A stretch of DNA of 64,000 nt from assembly GCA_022539475.1 (NCBI GenBank), contig VCMS01000052.1, positions 168,321 through 232,320 on the forward strand, in the 5' to 3' direction. Source of the DNA: Gracilaria domingensis. Its lineage: Eukaryota > Rhodophyta > Florideophyceae > Gracilariales > Gracilariaceae. Position numbers and translations under genes: made by a program. The notes beneath the pieces were generated by a model. The model worked only from the letters and a program-made list of their open reading frames with translations, was not told the DNA's origin and ran no database searches. Shown in pieces: positions 50,466-61,589 of this stretch (position 1 is the first letter of the stretch; every line of letters starts with the position of its first letter).

Positions 50466-52319
50466 ATGAGCGGTACCAACTCCTCGGTTTCTATACCTCG
50501 CAAGCGCGATACACACTCAAGCGAACAGAGTATTCAAGTATCCGAACTCGATCACAGTACATCATCTGTCATTCCGATGAACCCGAATCAGTTTCCTCAT
50601 CACCCGACGGGTCAGGCGAGCGCGTCGAACTACCCTCAGCCGGGTTCTGCGACGGCTCCACTGCCTCAGTCTCAACCGATGGTCCCGGTGAACGTTCCGT
50701 TATGGAATTCAGCGCAAGCGATGCCGCTGATGGCGAACCAAGCTGGTTGGATATCGAAGGAATCTCTCGCAGTACGCGATCCACTCCGTGATGAGTTTGC
50801 GTTCAGCCGTGCACCGTGGTTTCATCCGGTAGCTGTTAACGATGACACTCTCCTGGAGTCGTATGCCGAAAACGGCTTCCTACCGGGCGGTCTGCCGTTA
50901 GCGGTAGTGCAATCCCCAGAATGGAAAGTTCGTATAGCGATCGACCCGATGCTCCTCCGGTACGATACCCGCGAGGGTGAGAACCTGAACACCGCGCGCG
51001 CTGAACACGCGAAGTTGGCGTACAAGAGACTCAGTCGAGTGCACCTCGAGCACCTGGTTCCACCGTCATATGGGTTCGATACTCCGTTCTACCGTACTTT
51101 CGGTGAAGTCCGATATGGAGACAACTTGGCGACGTTCGACCATGCGCGGTACGCTGGCGATGGCCCGACCACATCGAGGTTGATGTTGTGCTGGAATCGG
51201 CCCATACTCCGAGCGGAGTTTCGTTATCTTCGCAAGAACGCTTCCCAGGGTGGGTTCGTCAATTCCATTCGGTTTGAGCGGAAAGCTCGTTCCCGTCATG
51301 GGTATCTGATTCCGTACCCGAATATCGAGACCGAGAGGTACAGACCGCAGGCCTTTGTTGGACGGTTTCCTCCTCTACCAGATTGGTGGCGTGATGTGGA
51401 GGTACCCAAAGGGTGCTTTGCAGAACTGCCTCCGTGCTTGAGTTACATCGGCTCCCGATTGATCAACGATCCGCGTTCAGGATGGTGGGGTCTCGTAGCC
51501 GGCGAGTGGGCGGCACGCGTAGCAGCGTTTCTCCTCTGGGAGGCTTACGACAACTACCGTGTTTGGTATATTCCGCCGATGCTTCGCAGCATTATCCGCT
51601 CGCTGGATTTGCACACTCCCTTGGGGTCCGAAGAGAACGTGGATGAGATCCATTACATCTTGGATGTTATCGATGGAGTCGATTGGGAAACGGTGCCCCG
51701 TTCGCAACGCGGGAAAGGTCCTCGTCGTCACTACGACCGCTCACCCGGTAGGAGACATCCCACAGCAGGAGATTTCGTGTATTACGACCCATGGGAGGGT
51801 ACGATGACGACTAGCGCGTATGCCGAGTGGGCAGCGAACCAGCCACGGTCGATTCCAGACAGTCACCCCGTTGGGTTCATGTTCAGTGACAACTGGGTCG
51901 CCCCAGTAGATCTGGATGATCCGAACATGGATACTGGTGGAGAGGCGGCTGGAGCACTCGTCGAGATGAACCAGGAGTTGGTGAACGACCTACCGGCGGC
52001 GAATCAGGTGTTGCACGCCAGCGGCGGGGTACCCCAGGCTCCTGTGGGTTGGAATGTTCCGACTCAAGCGAGTGTTCCGGTGGTGGGTCCGGCCCCTGTA
52101 GCGGCTACCGTTCCTTCGGTCCTTCCAGCCCCGACAGCTCCGGTCGCTCCGGGAGATTCTCCGGCGAACATCGCGATGTTGCGCGCCAGTCTCCAGAACG
52201 CTGGAATTATCGTGCCCGATCATCTCACCACTATGGCAGGGATACTGGCTTACGCCGTTCCGCACCCTTCGCAGGGTCCCTCCGGTAGCGGCGGTGCCGG
52301 TCCCTCATCGGGGGTGTAA
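50466..52319 (+). CDS. Element C antisense ORF, intact (617 aa), unknown family
   Basis: The frame is open from 50430, but the ATG at 50466 (MSGTNSS) matches the start of the homologous ORF in element B and is preferred. The 617-residue protein has a disordered Ser/Gln/Pro-rich N-terminus (residues 1-95), a conserved globular region (about 105-480) and an Ala/Pro/Val-rich C-terminus ending GSGGAGPSSGV. The core contains SRAPWF (~115), RTFGEVRYGDN (~210), NRPILRAEFRYLR (~244), a WW pair (~307), LPPCLSYIGS (~321) and EWAARVAAFLLWEAYDNYRVW (~347). No signal peptide, transmembrane helix, zinc knuckle or nuclease motif is visible, so it is not an Env-like glycoprotein. It lies opposite pol, starts 80 bp from the 3' LTR edge and ends 370 bp from the pol terminus. 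Transcription from or through the LTR is inferred. Confidence 0.85.
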   Translation: MSGTNSSVSIPRKRDTHSSEQSIQVSELDHSTSSVIPMNPNQFPHHPTGQASASNYPQPGSATAPLPQSQPMVPVNVPLWNSAQAMPLMANQAGWISKESLAVRDPLRDEFAFSRAPWFHPVAVNDDTLLESYAENGFLPGGLPLAVVQSPEWKVRIAIDPMLLRYDTREGENLNTARAEHAKLAYKRLSRVHLEHLVPPSYGFDTPFYRTFGEVRYGDNLATFDHARYAGDGPTTSRLMLCWNRPILRAEFRYLRKNASQGGFVNSIRFERKARSRHGYLIPYPNIETERYRPQAFVGRFPPLPDWWRDVEVPKGCFAELPPCLSYIGSRLINDPRSGWWGLVAGEWAARVAAFLLWEAYDNYRVWYIPPMLRSIIRSLDLHTPLGSEENVDEIHYILDVIDGVDWETVPRSQRGKGPRRHYDRSPGRRHPTAGDFVYYDPWEGTMTTSAYAEWAANQPRSIPDSHPVGFMFSDNWVAPVDLDDPNMDTGGEAAGALVEMNQELVNDLPAANQVLHASGGVPQAPVGWNVPTQASVPVVGPAPVAATVPSVLPAPTAPVAPGDSPANIAMLRASLQNAGIIVPDHLTTMAGILAYAVPHPSQGPSGSGGAGPSSGV

Positions 52320-52688
52320 GATGACCAGCAGGGCTGGAGGACTTGGTCCTTAGTATAAGATAGAAACAGTAAAACCATCTAGTGGTAACTTTCCCTTCAC
52401 CCTTTTGCCTGTTCTCCACGAGCTTGATCGATCTTCGATTACTTCTTCACTCACACTGTGTTCAAGTGTACTTCACTTCTTTGGTGCTTCTTCTACTCTA
52501 ACCGTTTTAAATCGGTACAACCGGCATTTCGGTATGCTCTTCTTTCTTTCTTCTCACTTCCTCTAGTTCAGTCTTCACCGCTTCATTGGTCTTCTTCCTT
52601 CATTCATTCCCACACAGGAGGGGTCAACTCTCCATTCTGAGTCTTCCGCATCGCGGTATAGTTGAAAGCTCCTCACCGGGAAGGGTTC

Positions 52689-55600
52689 TTATCCCACCTG
52701 GGCTTGGTCCAGGTTGGACGGCAAGGCTGACCAAGTGCGACGGTGGTATGAAACGATCTTCGACCTAGGTAGGTGCTCGACCGGCTCCATGGTGTCCTCC
52801 TCGGCGGAGTAGCCATACCATCGCACTTGGTACAGTACCGTCCCATCGGGGTCTACAACATGACGTACGATACGTTCGATCACGTATTCCTGCGGGTACA
52901 CCTCGGTGTTTTACTGCTCTCCTTCACCCATTGTGGTTTCGTACCTTCGAGGGTGGCGAGGTGGTGGCCGGCTAACCTCTAGAGGGGTTCCTCTTGGACT
53001 TAACCAGTCACGACTCACTAGGAGTTCCTCGCTGCGCGACAACCACAACTTACGCCAGGAGCATCCAATCTTCAACCTGAAAGGTTCTTCTTGAAGTACT
53101 CTCCTTCTTGAGTCTGACGAGCTTCGACTCGTTTTGGTTGAGCTTCCGACCGTCCAACGGTAGCTTCGGGATTCTGAGCTCCCTCTTGCTATCCAGAAGG
53201 ATCGTCCGTGCGACGGAGAACGGGCAGGGTCTCGCTCGTGCGCCATGGAGGCGGATTGACCAATCACGCTCCATATCGCGGCCTTCTGGTTGGCCAGGCG
53301 GTGGCACGTGTGAGCCACGAGTTACCCTAACAGGTGTCCGTTCGCCTACGGTTGGCGACCGTACATCGTGCACCGTGCACGTGTGGTACTCGCGCACGCG
53401 ACTTACTGTCAGCAGTTCCCCGCGTCGGCGGTGCTTTCCATACGTCACCACGTCACACAACGTGTTACTCTCCACTTGGGTGTGTCATGAGTCCTCTGCC
53501 ACGCGGCGTGGGTGCACCATCGACGTTTTCCAAACTCGTACTTCGTACTTCACCTTTCCAAGGTTGTTTTCCCAAGTAATACGCGGGTAAGTACGACTTC
53601 TCGTTTCCTCATACCACGGCGTGGTTAACACCGGTCGGTAACATTGAGCTGATCTACCGCTTGCGGTTCTGCGTTCTCCGGAAAGCCCGGGTCTACAGAT
53701 ACTGTCTTCTCCGCTCTGCGGGTGATGACCTCACTCAGTTGTGGTGTTCCCGACGGGGTTACGTTATCCACAGCGGTGTGTACCCCCTGGGTGGGTCGTG
53801 TCGTTTCCAGCGCATTGCTCAACGAACTCGACGGAGTATCACCACGAGGTACAGCGCCTCGGCGCACCACAACGCTATCGGTAGAGACCGCGAGATTGGT
53901 TGCGGTACCTTGCGACACAGTGTGACCGTGCGACGCCGGTGTAACGGGTTCCGTACTTTCCTCCCCCTCCTTAGGCGGTGGCACGGGAGCCACGACGTCC
54001 GGTGGGGGGTCAACTCTAGTTGAGTTTTCCTCTTCGTCTCCCGCAACGGGTTGTGCTACCCGCGTGGGTGATTCTGACTTCGGTAGATCCGATAAGCCGC
54101 GATCAGGGCGGAGAGTCGCAGGGCGCGAAGATACGACCTGTTCGTCCCCTGTAGCTTCACCCAGTTGGGTGTTAACGTGAACGTAGGGTGGTGGGGCCAG
54201 CGCGACACGGTCTAACGATATCCGTTCGTGGAGATTATTGATATCCAATACTACGGTATCGTCCGTGACGGAAATAACCTTGTAGGGTCCTTCCGCGATA
54301 GGCGAGAGCTTGTGGCGGCGTTCCTTCTCCGGATTATAGTATTCTTGCGGAGAAATACCATATCGTCTGGTTTGACCTTTGGTAATGGGGTCTTAACCTT
54401 CGCATCGAAGTTGCGCTTATAAGCGGCCTGCGCCTTATCCATCGCTGTGCGAGCGACCGGTACCATTTTGGTTAACCAATCCTTCCAAGCGTTCCTGTAT
54501 AACCCAACAGACGGGTACGTAGAAAGCGTTTCTTGAGCCTCGATTGCAACCGGTGGCGGTACTCTTGACAATACCAACTCAAAAGGTGCTAGCTTCGTTA
54601 CCCGGTTGACTTGGGTGTTGTACGCATACGTAATAGCGTCCGTATACAAATCCCAAAATGCGTTCAGCATGGTACGGTTAAATCGTTCTACCTGACCATT
54701 TGTTTGGGGGTGGTAGGTGGTCGTAAATAGATTCTTGACACTCAAGATCCGACAGACGTCCTGGAAAAACTTCGACGTGAACTGTGAACCGTTATCTGAT
54801 AATAGATGAACCGGTGGACCGTACACAAAGACCCAGTGGGTGACAAAAGCTTGTGCAACCACGGTGGCCGTAATCCATTTCAGCGGGACTGTCCGTACCA
54901 ACTTAGAGAACCGATCGGTGATAACCAGAAGGTATCGATTACTTCTTGCGGTTCTGATCAATTCACCTAAGATATCGATAGCGATAAACTCCAAAGGAGA
55001 CCGTGCTGGGAACAGCGTTAACTTCCTCGAGTACTTACGAAGTTTCACGTTATATTTAGCGCACTCGGTGCAAGAGCGTCGTACTGCGTAGCAGTCCAAT
55101 GCCATTGACGGCCAGTAAAAATCCCTACGCAGGGTCAAGTATAGTTTTCGACCTCCTGGGTGGGCTCCTACCTTCACATAGTGTGTCCTGACCAACACAC
55201 GGTTTTGCAGCGAGTATGGGACCATAATTTGGATATACGCTTCAACCAACCTAACCAGGTACCCCTGATCGTTAACCTGAAAAGGTATACGATCTCCTCT
55301 ATTGAGACGAGCGCGAATTCGCGTACAAAACTCATCCGTTTGCTGTTCTCGGATCATCTCCTCGGGAGTGATGGGTACAAAAGATCCAGTCAAGGGATCC
55401 AACTTCTCAGAAGTGAGCAGGATGTCGTCACAGATGTCATCCGACAAAGATTCGACCCAACCTGCTTGTTCTTCCACCATAAGGCATGGTATGTCCAGAT
55501 CATCAACTGGTGCCGCTTCTGCATTTGTTCCCAAGCGGGAGAGTGCATCTGCCTGCAGATTCAACGTTCCTTTTTTGTACGTAACTGTGAAATCGAACTT

Positions 55601-58047
55601 CGATAACCTCAAGCGCCAACGCATCAAGCGTCCTGATGGTTCCGAGATTTCCATGAGCCATCGGAGAGATGAGTGGTCCGTATGTACCGTAAAATGGTTG
55701 CCCATAAGATATGGCCTCAGTGTAGTTAGAGCCCATACAACGGCTAAGCACTCTTTCTCCGAAACTGAGTAGTTACGTTCGTGTACGTTCAAGGATCGCG
55801 ACCAGTATCCAATTGGATGTCTCACGCCGTCTTCCGTGACCTGAAACAGGGCGCAACCAATCTGGTGTGCACTGGCGTCAGTGTCTACTTCGAATGGAAA
55901 TCCTAGCTTAGGCAAAGCCAAGATTGGCGGTGACGTTACTGCGTCAATTAATGCCGAAAAGGCAGACGCTTCCGCGTCGCCTAGGGGTTCCAGTTGAACT
56001 GGTTGACCTTTTCTCAAAAGGTGGTAAAGGGGGGTCGCAATATCTGCGAAGTTCGGGACAAAACGCCGATATACATTACAAAGACCCAGAAAACTGCGGA
56101 GTTCCGTTTGTGTCGTAGGGTGTTTCGCTTCCTTCAGCGACTTCACGCGAACTGCGTCAACTGAGAGCTGTCCAGGTCGAATGATATGCCCTAGGTATTT
56201 GACAGAATCTGTGAAGAACTCGCACTTCTTGAGTTTCAGCGTAATGCCCGCGTCCCTGAGGACTCTCATGACGTCCCGGACGTGTGTTAAGTGGTCATCA
56301 AGGTTATCGGAGAACACGATGATATCGTCAAGATACACCAAGCAGGTCTTCCACTTGAATCGAGCCAAGAGGATATCGATAGCACGTTGAAACGTAGCCG
56401 GTGCGTTGGTTAATCCGAACGGCATTCGTTTAAACCGGTACAAACCTTGGTGGCACACAAAAGCAGTTTTGTCCTTATCCTTTTCACGGATCGGAACTTG
56501 CCAGTATCCCCAATTGGCATCCAAGGCGGTGAGCACTGTAGCACTCCCAAGCGAGTCAATGTATTCGTCCATCCTGGGTATTGGATAAACGTCTTTGACG
56601 GTGACCGAATTTAGACGACGGTAATCAATACAGAATCGCCATGATCCGTCCGCTTTTGGAACTAGCACCACGGGTGAGGCCCAAGCGGATTGAGCCGCCT
56701 CTATGACGCCAGCGCGTAATATCTTCTCAACCTGAGATTGCTCTTCTTCCCTAGCTTTGGGACCAGCCCGGTATGGGTGTTGGGAAATGGGGCTAGTACC
56801 TGGAAGTAGGTCAATACGGTGTTCCGTGATTCCAATTGTCCCGAGGGATCCATCCCACATGGGTGTGAACTCCCTCAACATTTCTCTTAGCTTACCTCTA
56901 TGAGATTCAGGTACATGATCAAAATTCAACTGTTCCAGTTCCTTGACAGGGTCTGTATCTTCCGTTCCTGGTGGCAACGCTTTACCCTCGGTGGGTGCCA
57001 GCGATTAGGTAACTTCGCTCGCCGGGGTATCCGATGCGGTAAAAGCGGTTTCCGCTGATCCCTCCCCCTCCTTAGCATCGGTTATACCGAGAACATCCGC
57101 AACGGGTATCTTCGTCGGTACGATAGCAGCAGGGTGTGGGAGAGTGGTACCAAGGATTTGGTTTTTAGCTAACCACTGTCGGGTTGTGCCAAAGTTGGCG
57201 ACCAAAACTCTGAATGGTTTGTCGGATTCCACCGAGATTACTCCGTTCGCCAAAGCGAGTTGCTTCTGATCATACAATGATGGCAATGGTTGTACCACAC
57301 GTAGACCAGACTGCTTAGTAGTTATGGTTACCCAAACTTGGGATTGCGCAGGGATTGCGATGGCATGAGCCACATGGAGCTTAGATGATACCGGGTCGAC
57401 GGTTGGAACTTCCTGTGCAGCAGGGAGCGGGACGCGCTTGCGTGTAGCTCTCTTTAGCGGTTTCCTTATAATCGGTATTTCGGAACCATCATCCATGGTA
57501 ACAACTCCAGCTCGAGGTCGAATCGCTTCAACAAAACGATCACAAAAGTCACAACCGAGTATCACCGGTGCGGCAATGCTTTTGCAAACCATGAAATCCA
57601 CTTTAACCATACAGGTTCCTAATCGTACCATGAGAGGTATGTACCCAAGAGTACGCAACGGGTTATTGTTTGCATCCGCGATGTCCAAACCTGGACCATG
57701 ACGAATTTCATCCCGTAGCGCGGGTGGCACCAACTCAAGGTGAATCAGGTTCGGTGCAGCTCCTGTATCCAACACAGACAACTGTCGAACCATGAACTGG
57801 TTAGACAAGCCAAGATCGGCATAAACTTTGTAGTTTCTCTTGGCCATCACAAGAACTCTTTCCGGAATACGGAGATTACGGGACCGTATCCACGGACGAC
57901 GTAGAACCGAAAGGTGTTCTGAGCTCACGTCAGTTGTAGCCGCTATCCTTGAAAGGATTCTAACAGCTGGGGAGCGAAGCTGTGACGTCTCGGGCGCCTT
58001 TAACTTCGGCTCGGAAGGCGCCCCTCCCGTAGGAGAAACTCCCGAAG
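52689..58047 (-). pseudogene. pol: Element C protease-RT-RNase H-integrase-chromodomain
   Basis: The frame is -1 relative to gag and has no ATG before the protease domain. Protease spans 57928-57005 (LSVLDTGAAPNLI); TAA at 57005-57007 separates it from the in-frame RT-RNase H-integrase stretch 56977-54251. RT has VYLDDIIVFS (~218 residues in). RNase H begins near FEVDTDASAHQIGC. Integrase has CTECAKYNVKLRKYS, AIDILGEL, LLSDNGSQF and TNGQVERFNRT. Compared with element B, about 14 residues are missing after NRTMLNA (near 54660), an in-frame deletion inside integrase. A frameshift near 54335 leads to 54248-53625, then further broken frames, and finally the chromodomain (52901-52689, VLYQVRWYGYSAEEDTMEP). 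Two or more lesions make it non-functional as read. Confidence 0.9.
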
Positions 58048-60219
58048 TCAGTTTTTCTGAACGGGGCTCACCGAATTCCGTGCGTGAACTCCGTTCGGGG
58101 GGCCTAACTGAACCCCATGCGTGGGTACTTCGCCTTGAACCTGGTTCGAAGGTGCCTGTGCCGGAACGGAGGGCTGAGCATAGACCGGAACCGGTAATCC
58201 CAGTTCAGCTCTGGCCTTATCATATTCCTTTCGTGGAACAGATTCCTTTTTCTCGGGCGTGAGGGCGTCGTAATACGCAATGATTTTCGGCCTGTGCGAC
58301 GGCGGAAATACGCACTGCGTCGATACGTGATCTGGAAGGTAGCACTGGTAACATATGACCGAGGCCGGTTTGTCGCGAGGGCGATTGTCCACTCGACGTT
58401 GTGGTGCTGTGTCCTTCCACCCTGGACGGTTCAGACGCGACGAATTGTTAGCGTAAGGCAGCGGGGCTGCAGGCACCCGGACACCTTGGGCATACAATGC
58501 GGGGTCTTCTTCCGTGCTCGGAATCGAGGTTGACGGCAGGTCCGTATATCCGTAAGAATCGGGGTTACTTCCGATGAAGTGGACGTTATCAGCATCACCG
58601 ACAGCGGTTTCACGTCGCAAAACCGACATCGATGGTGACGAACTCTCCGCGAGTAGCGCTTTCGAGCGGCGCTGCCCCGGGTTGCGGGCTCGATACGTCT
58701 CTCCTTCCGCCTGGGCGTAATTAACCAACTCTAGGTACGTCATTCGGCGTTTTTCCTCGCGTCGGCGAGCGACCAACGACCGAATGGTGGGGTCCAAACC
58801 ATCAACAAACATGGTACACCGCTCCTGTGCGGAATACACATTACCACATCGGTGAAACGCTTTGTTCAACCGCGTTGAATAAACCGTTTCAGATTCTCCA
58901 CTCTTCTGTCTAGTGTCGCGAACAGCAAGAGTAGCACTGTAAATCGCGTTGGAAGTCGCGTACGACCTGAGAAGGTAGTTCACGGCTCCCGGCCAACACG
59001 TGACTCCTCCTTCCGAGGCTCTCGAGGTTCCTCGAACTGAGTTGTACTGATCTTCCGCAGTCCCTGTTAGGAAGTACGGCAGTGCCACATATGCCTGTGC
59101 TTCACTCATACCGAGTATATCGGCCTCCTGGACGAACCTGGCAAGGAAATCCAAGATAAGGATAGGATCTGTCCCCGAGAACTTCCTTGTTTCAAGGGTA
59201 ACATTCAACCTTCGAATGTAGTCCTTCACCTTACCGGTTCCTCGCGAGGAGCGATTGGAAGTAACATCTTCCAACCGATAATAGCGGTACGACAACAGCT
59301 TTGTGTAGAGCGGGTCCGTCGGCTTTAACTCTTTGAGTCCCAAGTGGCGCCGTCCTTTCACGTGTGATCTCATCACTGCCTGAGTAGACTGCGTCGCTTT
59401 CGACCGTGTCGAACGTGACCTATGACGGTTGTCATCACTATCAGATGAATCTGACGAACTGTCTTCAGTCATGCCGCTCGAGTCAGAGCGCGATGAATCC
59501 GAATCATAGTGAACTCGTTTTGGGTGTCGACGTTTCTGCTTCACCGAACGATGGTCTTCATCCGCAGATGGATTTCCTTGAGGAACCTGTGCGTCCACAG
59601 CTTCATCCATACGGATTGTATCCTCCAGCGTTTCCAAGCGCGAACGAATTCGACCGATATCGGTGCGCATTTCCTCGACAAATGCCCGGTACTCCGTGAC
59701 GAAGGCGTCTGGGGTACCCAGATTTTCCATAATGGAATTCACGTCCCTTCTCAGAAGACGTAAGTCTCCTGAGACATCCCTCACCTGGGTATTATCAACC
59801 TGCGTCCTCAACGAGGTAACATCCTGTAGGAGTTCCACGTGAGCAGCGTGATTAATATCCAAGCGGGATTCCAACCTAGCCAACTCGGCTACGGTAGCAG
59901 CGTTAGGGTTAACCATGGATGGTGTCTCAACGACGGGTTGAGCAGAACCCACGTTTTCCTTAGGTGCTTCCGTAGCTGAGCGCGTTCTCCGGGGGCGGGG
60001 TACGACCTCAAGAGGTTGCGCCTCATCTGGGATAGACCGGGACGTCGGTGGAACGGGTGGAACCCAGCTGACGACCGCGCTGAACCAGCTCGAGAACCTC
60101 GAGGCGGTTGCGGCATACTGGAAACCAGTAAGCAATCTGATCCAGATGATCCAGTTAAACTCGTACACGAGTCTCCAAAGAACAAGAAAACTCAATAAAC
60201 CTTCTCGGTAAACCACCAC
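58048..60219 (-). CDS. gag: Element C gag, open frame
   Basis: The frame is open over 723 codons from a GTG at 60219. The true start is uncertain because the first ~45 codons are hydrophobic and unlike element B. An ATG-started frame next to it (MPQPPRGSRAGSARSSAG) resembles B's N-terminus better, which suggests a small frameshift near 60050. Then follow a Pro/Arg-rich segment, a coiled-coil-like region (after MVNPNAATVAEL), a Ser/Asp/Arg-rich run and the capsid-like core (GRRHLGLKELKPT, FSGTDPILILDFLARF, CTMFVDGLDPTIR). An intact CCHC zinc knuckle (CYQCYLPDHVSTQC) precedes the tail ending VQKN. It would form the particle and bind element RNA. It is the best preserved gag of the three. Confidence 0.85.
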   Translation of the reverse strand: MVVYREGLLSFLVLWRLVYEFNWIIWIRLLTGFQYAATASRFSSWFSAVVSWVPPVPPTSRSIPDEAQPLEVVPRPRRTRSATEAPKENVGSAQPVVETPSMVNPNAATVAELARLESRLDINHAAHVELLQDVTSLRTQVDNTQVRDVSGDLRLLRRDVNSIMENLGTPDAFVTEYRAFVEEMRTDIGRIRSRLETLEDTIRMDEAVDAQVPQGNPSADEDHRSVKQKRRHPKRVHYDSDSSRSDSSGMTEDSSSDSSDSDDNRHRSRSTRSKATQSTQAVMRSHVKGRRHLGLKELKPTDPLYTKLLSYRYYRLEDVTSNRSSRGTGKVKDYIRRLNVTLETRKFSGTDPILILDFLARFVQEADILGMSEAQAYVALPYFLTGTAEDQYNSVRGTSRASEGGVTCWPGAVNYLLRSYATSNAIYSATLAVRDTRQKSGESETVYSTRLNKAFHRCGNVYSAQERCTMFVDGLDPTIRSLVARRREEKRRMTYLELVNYAQAEGETYRARNPGQRRSKALLAESSSPSMSVLRRETAVGDADNVHFIGSNPDSYGYTDLPSTSIPSTEEDPALYAQGVRVPAAPLPYANNSSRLNRPGWKDTAPQRRVDNRPRDKPASVICYQCYLPDHVSTQCVFPPSHRPKIIAYYDALTPEKKESVPRKEYDKARAELGLPVPVYAQPSVPAQAPSNQVQGEVPTHGVQLGPPNGVHARNSVSPVQKN

Positions 60220-60344
60220 GTTAGCGGTTCACGTTCAAAAGTTGTCAACCTCCAAAACTCTAAAGAGTCTCTGATCGTTGTCAGAAAACGGTGATCCGTC
60301 AACAATCAAGTCAGTTCCACGACAGTGACCTAAAACGGTTCTAG

Positions 60345-60356
60345 GTCGGGAGACCA
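60345..60356 (-). other. Element C primer-binding site
   Basis: The minus strand reads TGGTCTCCCGAC, three bases inside the 5' LTR, and continues CTAGAA. It is identical over 12 bases to the sites of A and B. Confidence 0.75.
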
Positions 60357-60359
60357 CTT

Positions 60360-61331
60360 TGTGGGGCAAACTCGGAAGAGTGAAACCCACCAGACTGTCC
60401 GAAGGTCGCTCTCGTGAGAGATGGCAGACCAGTGACAGAGCCCTCTGTACCACCGTAACTCGGTTTTAAGGCCGAAGTGGCACTGGCTATACCTACAGAG
60501 GTGCTAGGCCACGTGGTGAGGAAACGATGAGAAACTCCAGAGATGGGGTGGTATCGGCAACGATGAAACACGACCAACGACAGGTGTAGTCCCGAGAGGG
60601 AAAGCAACAGAAAACAACAACCAAACAACACCCACACGCGACGGGTAGGGCCTCCTCGGCACTGTGCCCGGAGCGGGGCGAGATCCTCCAACGGTAATGC
60701 ACGGGTTTCCGTAAACACGGCAAAACTCTATACAGAGTCGGATCACTTCGTAATCTAGTCCTATGCCTCCTCGGTAGGACCCTCAGGTCCCGACATCAAC
60801 GACAGATGTTCCTCAAAGGTACCGAGAGGGTAGGACCACCGTAACCAGACGTGGCTATACTCGCGAGAGTGATAACCCACGTAGGCGGTTGGCGCCAGAG
60901 CCTCACTCGTGTAGAGTCCACTCAGGAGAGCGCTACTCGACAAAGAGTTCACTTAGAAGTGCTCGGGTTGACTTTACAAAGGTGCTCGCGACGACGAGGT
61001 CGAGCTCACCTAAGTAGGTCTAAACTAACTATGTACACGTGGTGCACACCCGCAGGGGTCCGTACACGTGGCTAGCCCAGTGTCAGGCACCTCAGGTGCA
61101 CTACCTATTGTCCCGTAATATGCACACACACGGTGGTGTAGTACACGCGTCCGCCTAGCGGTATTGGCCAGCAATGGCAACCCTGATTACAGGTAACTGT
61201 GGGAAAGCCATTCCAAAAGTAACCGCCAAAATTGGGTCCAACTCAAAACTCTTCGAGTGCATCCTCGTATCACTCCCCTGAGTATATGAGGCGCATCATC
61301 CTGATAACCACGCAAAATGCGTTGCTCTACA
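60360..61331 (-). repeat. Element C 5' LTR (right copy)
   Basis: Same ends as the left copy. Differences by eye include one indel near 60406 and substitutions near 60468, 61082, 61134, 61152 and 61247. It is followed on the right by the CGTTC duplication. Confidence 0.9.
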
Positions 61332-61336
61332 CGTTC

Positions 61337-61456
61337 CTTCCGAATTAGGTCCTCCGGGTTATCCAACACCGGATGAGACACTGAACCTCGTACGGGGTGA
61401 GTATTTGGTGGAGCGTTCGGCGCTCTTTTCGGGTGACGCACGCCCCGTTTCTCCAT
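61337..61456 (-). pseudogene. gag: Element A gag, 5' fragment
   Basis: ATG at 61456 starts MEKRGVRHPKRAPNAPPNTH. About 40 codons remain before the element C target duplication. When C and one copy of CGTTC are removed, the frame continues into 49408 with a Lys/Arg/Pro-rich stretch. This shows that gag of A was the insertion target. Confidence 0.75.
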
Positions 61457-61572
61457 TTAGGCGACTGGTGTCGGAGCAAATTGCTTCGGCAACGGGAACC
61501 AAACTACTCGGCTATCTGGTGATTTCCAAATACTCCCTTTCCAAAACCACTTGGTTAATCCACAAATTCTAA

Positions 61573-61584
61573 GTCGGGAGACCA
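61573..61584 (-). other. Element A primer-binding site
   Basis: The minus strand reads TGGTCTCCCGAC followed by TTAGAAT, five bases from the 5' LTR. The same 12-mer occurs in elements B and C. Confidence 0.75.
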
Positions 61585-61589
61585 AAATA

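Larger units (their letters stand above)
49414..61331 (-). mobile_element. Element C: youngest Ty3/gypsy chromovirus, inserted in A gag
   Basis: LTRs 49414-50386 (973 bp) and 60360-61331 (972 bp) are flanked by the 5-bp duplication CGTTC (49409-49413 and 61332-61336). Minus-strand order is 5' LTR (right), primer site, gag, protease, RT, RNase H, integrase and chromodomain (ends 52689). An intact plus-strand antisense ORF (50466-52319), a polypurine tract and the 3' LTR (left) follow. By eye only about six differences separate the LTRs. Gag and the antisense ORF are intact; pol has one stop and later frameshifts, so it is recent but probably not autonomous. Confidence 0.93.

Noticed and set aside
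50430-52319. Antisense ORF as an envelope gene
   Set aside because: No signal peptide, no transmembrane helix and no glycoprotein-like Cys pattern, and it is on the opposite strand to gag-pol, unlike env genes.
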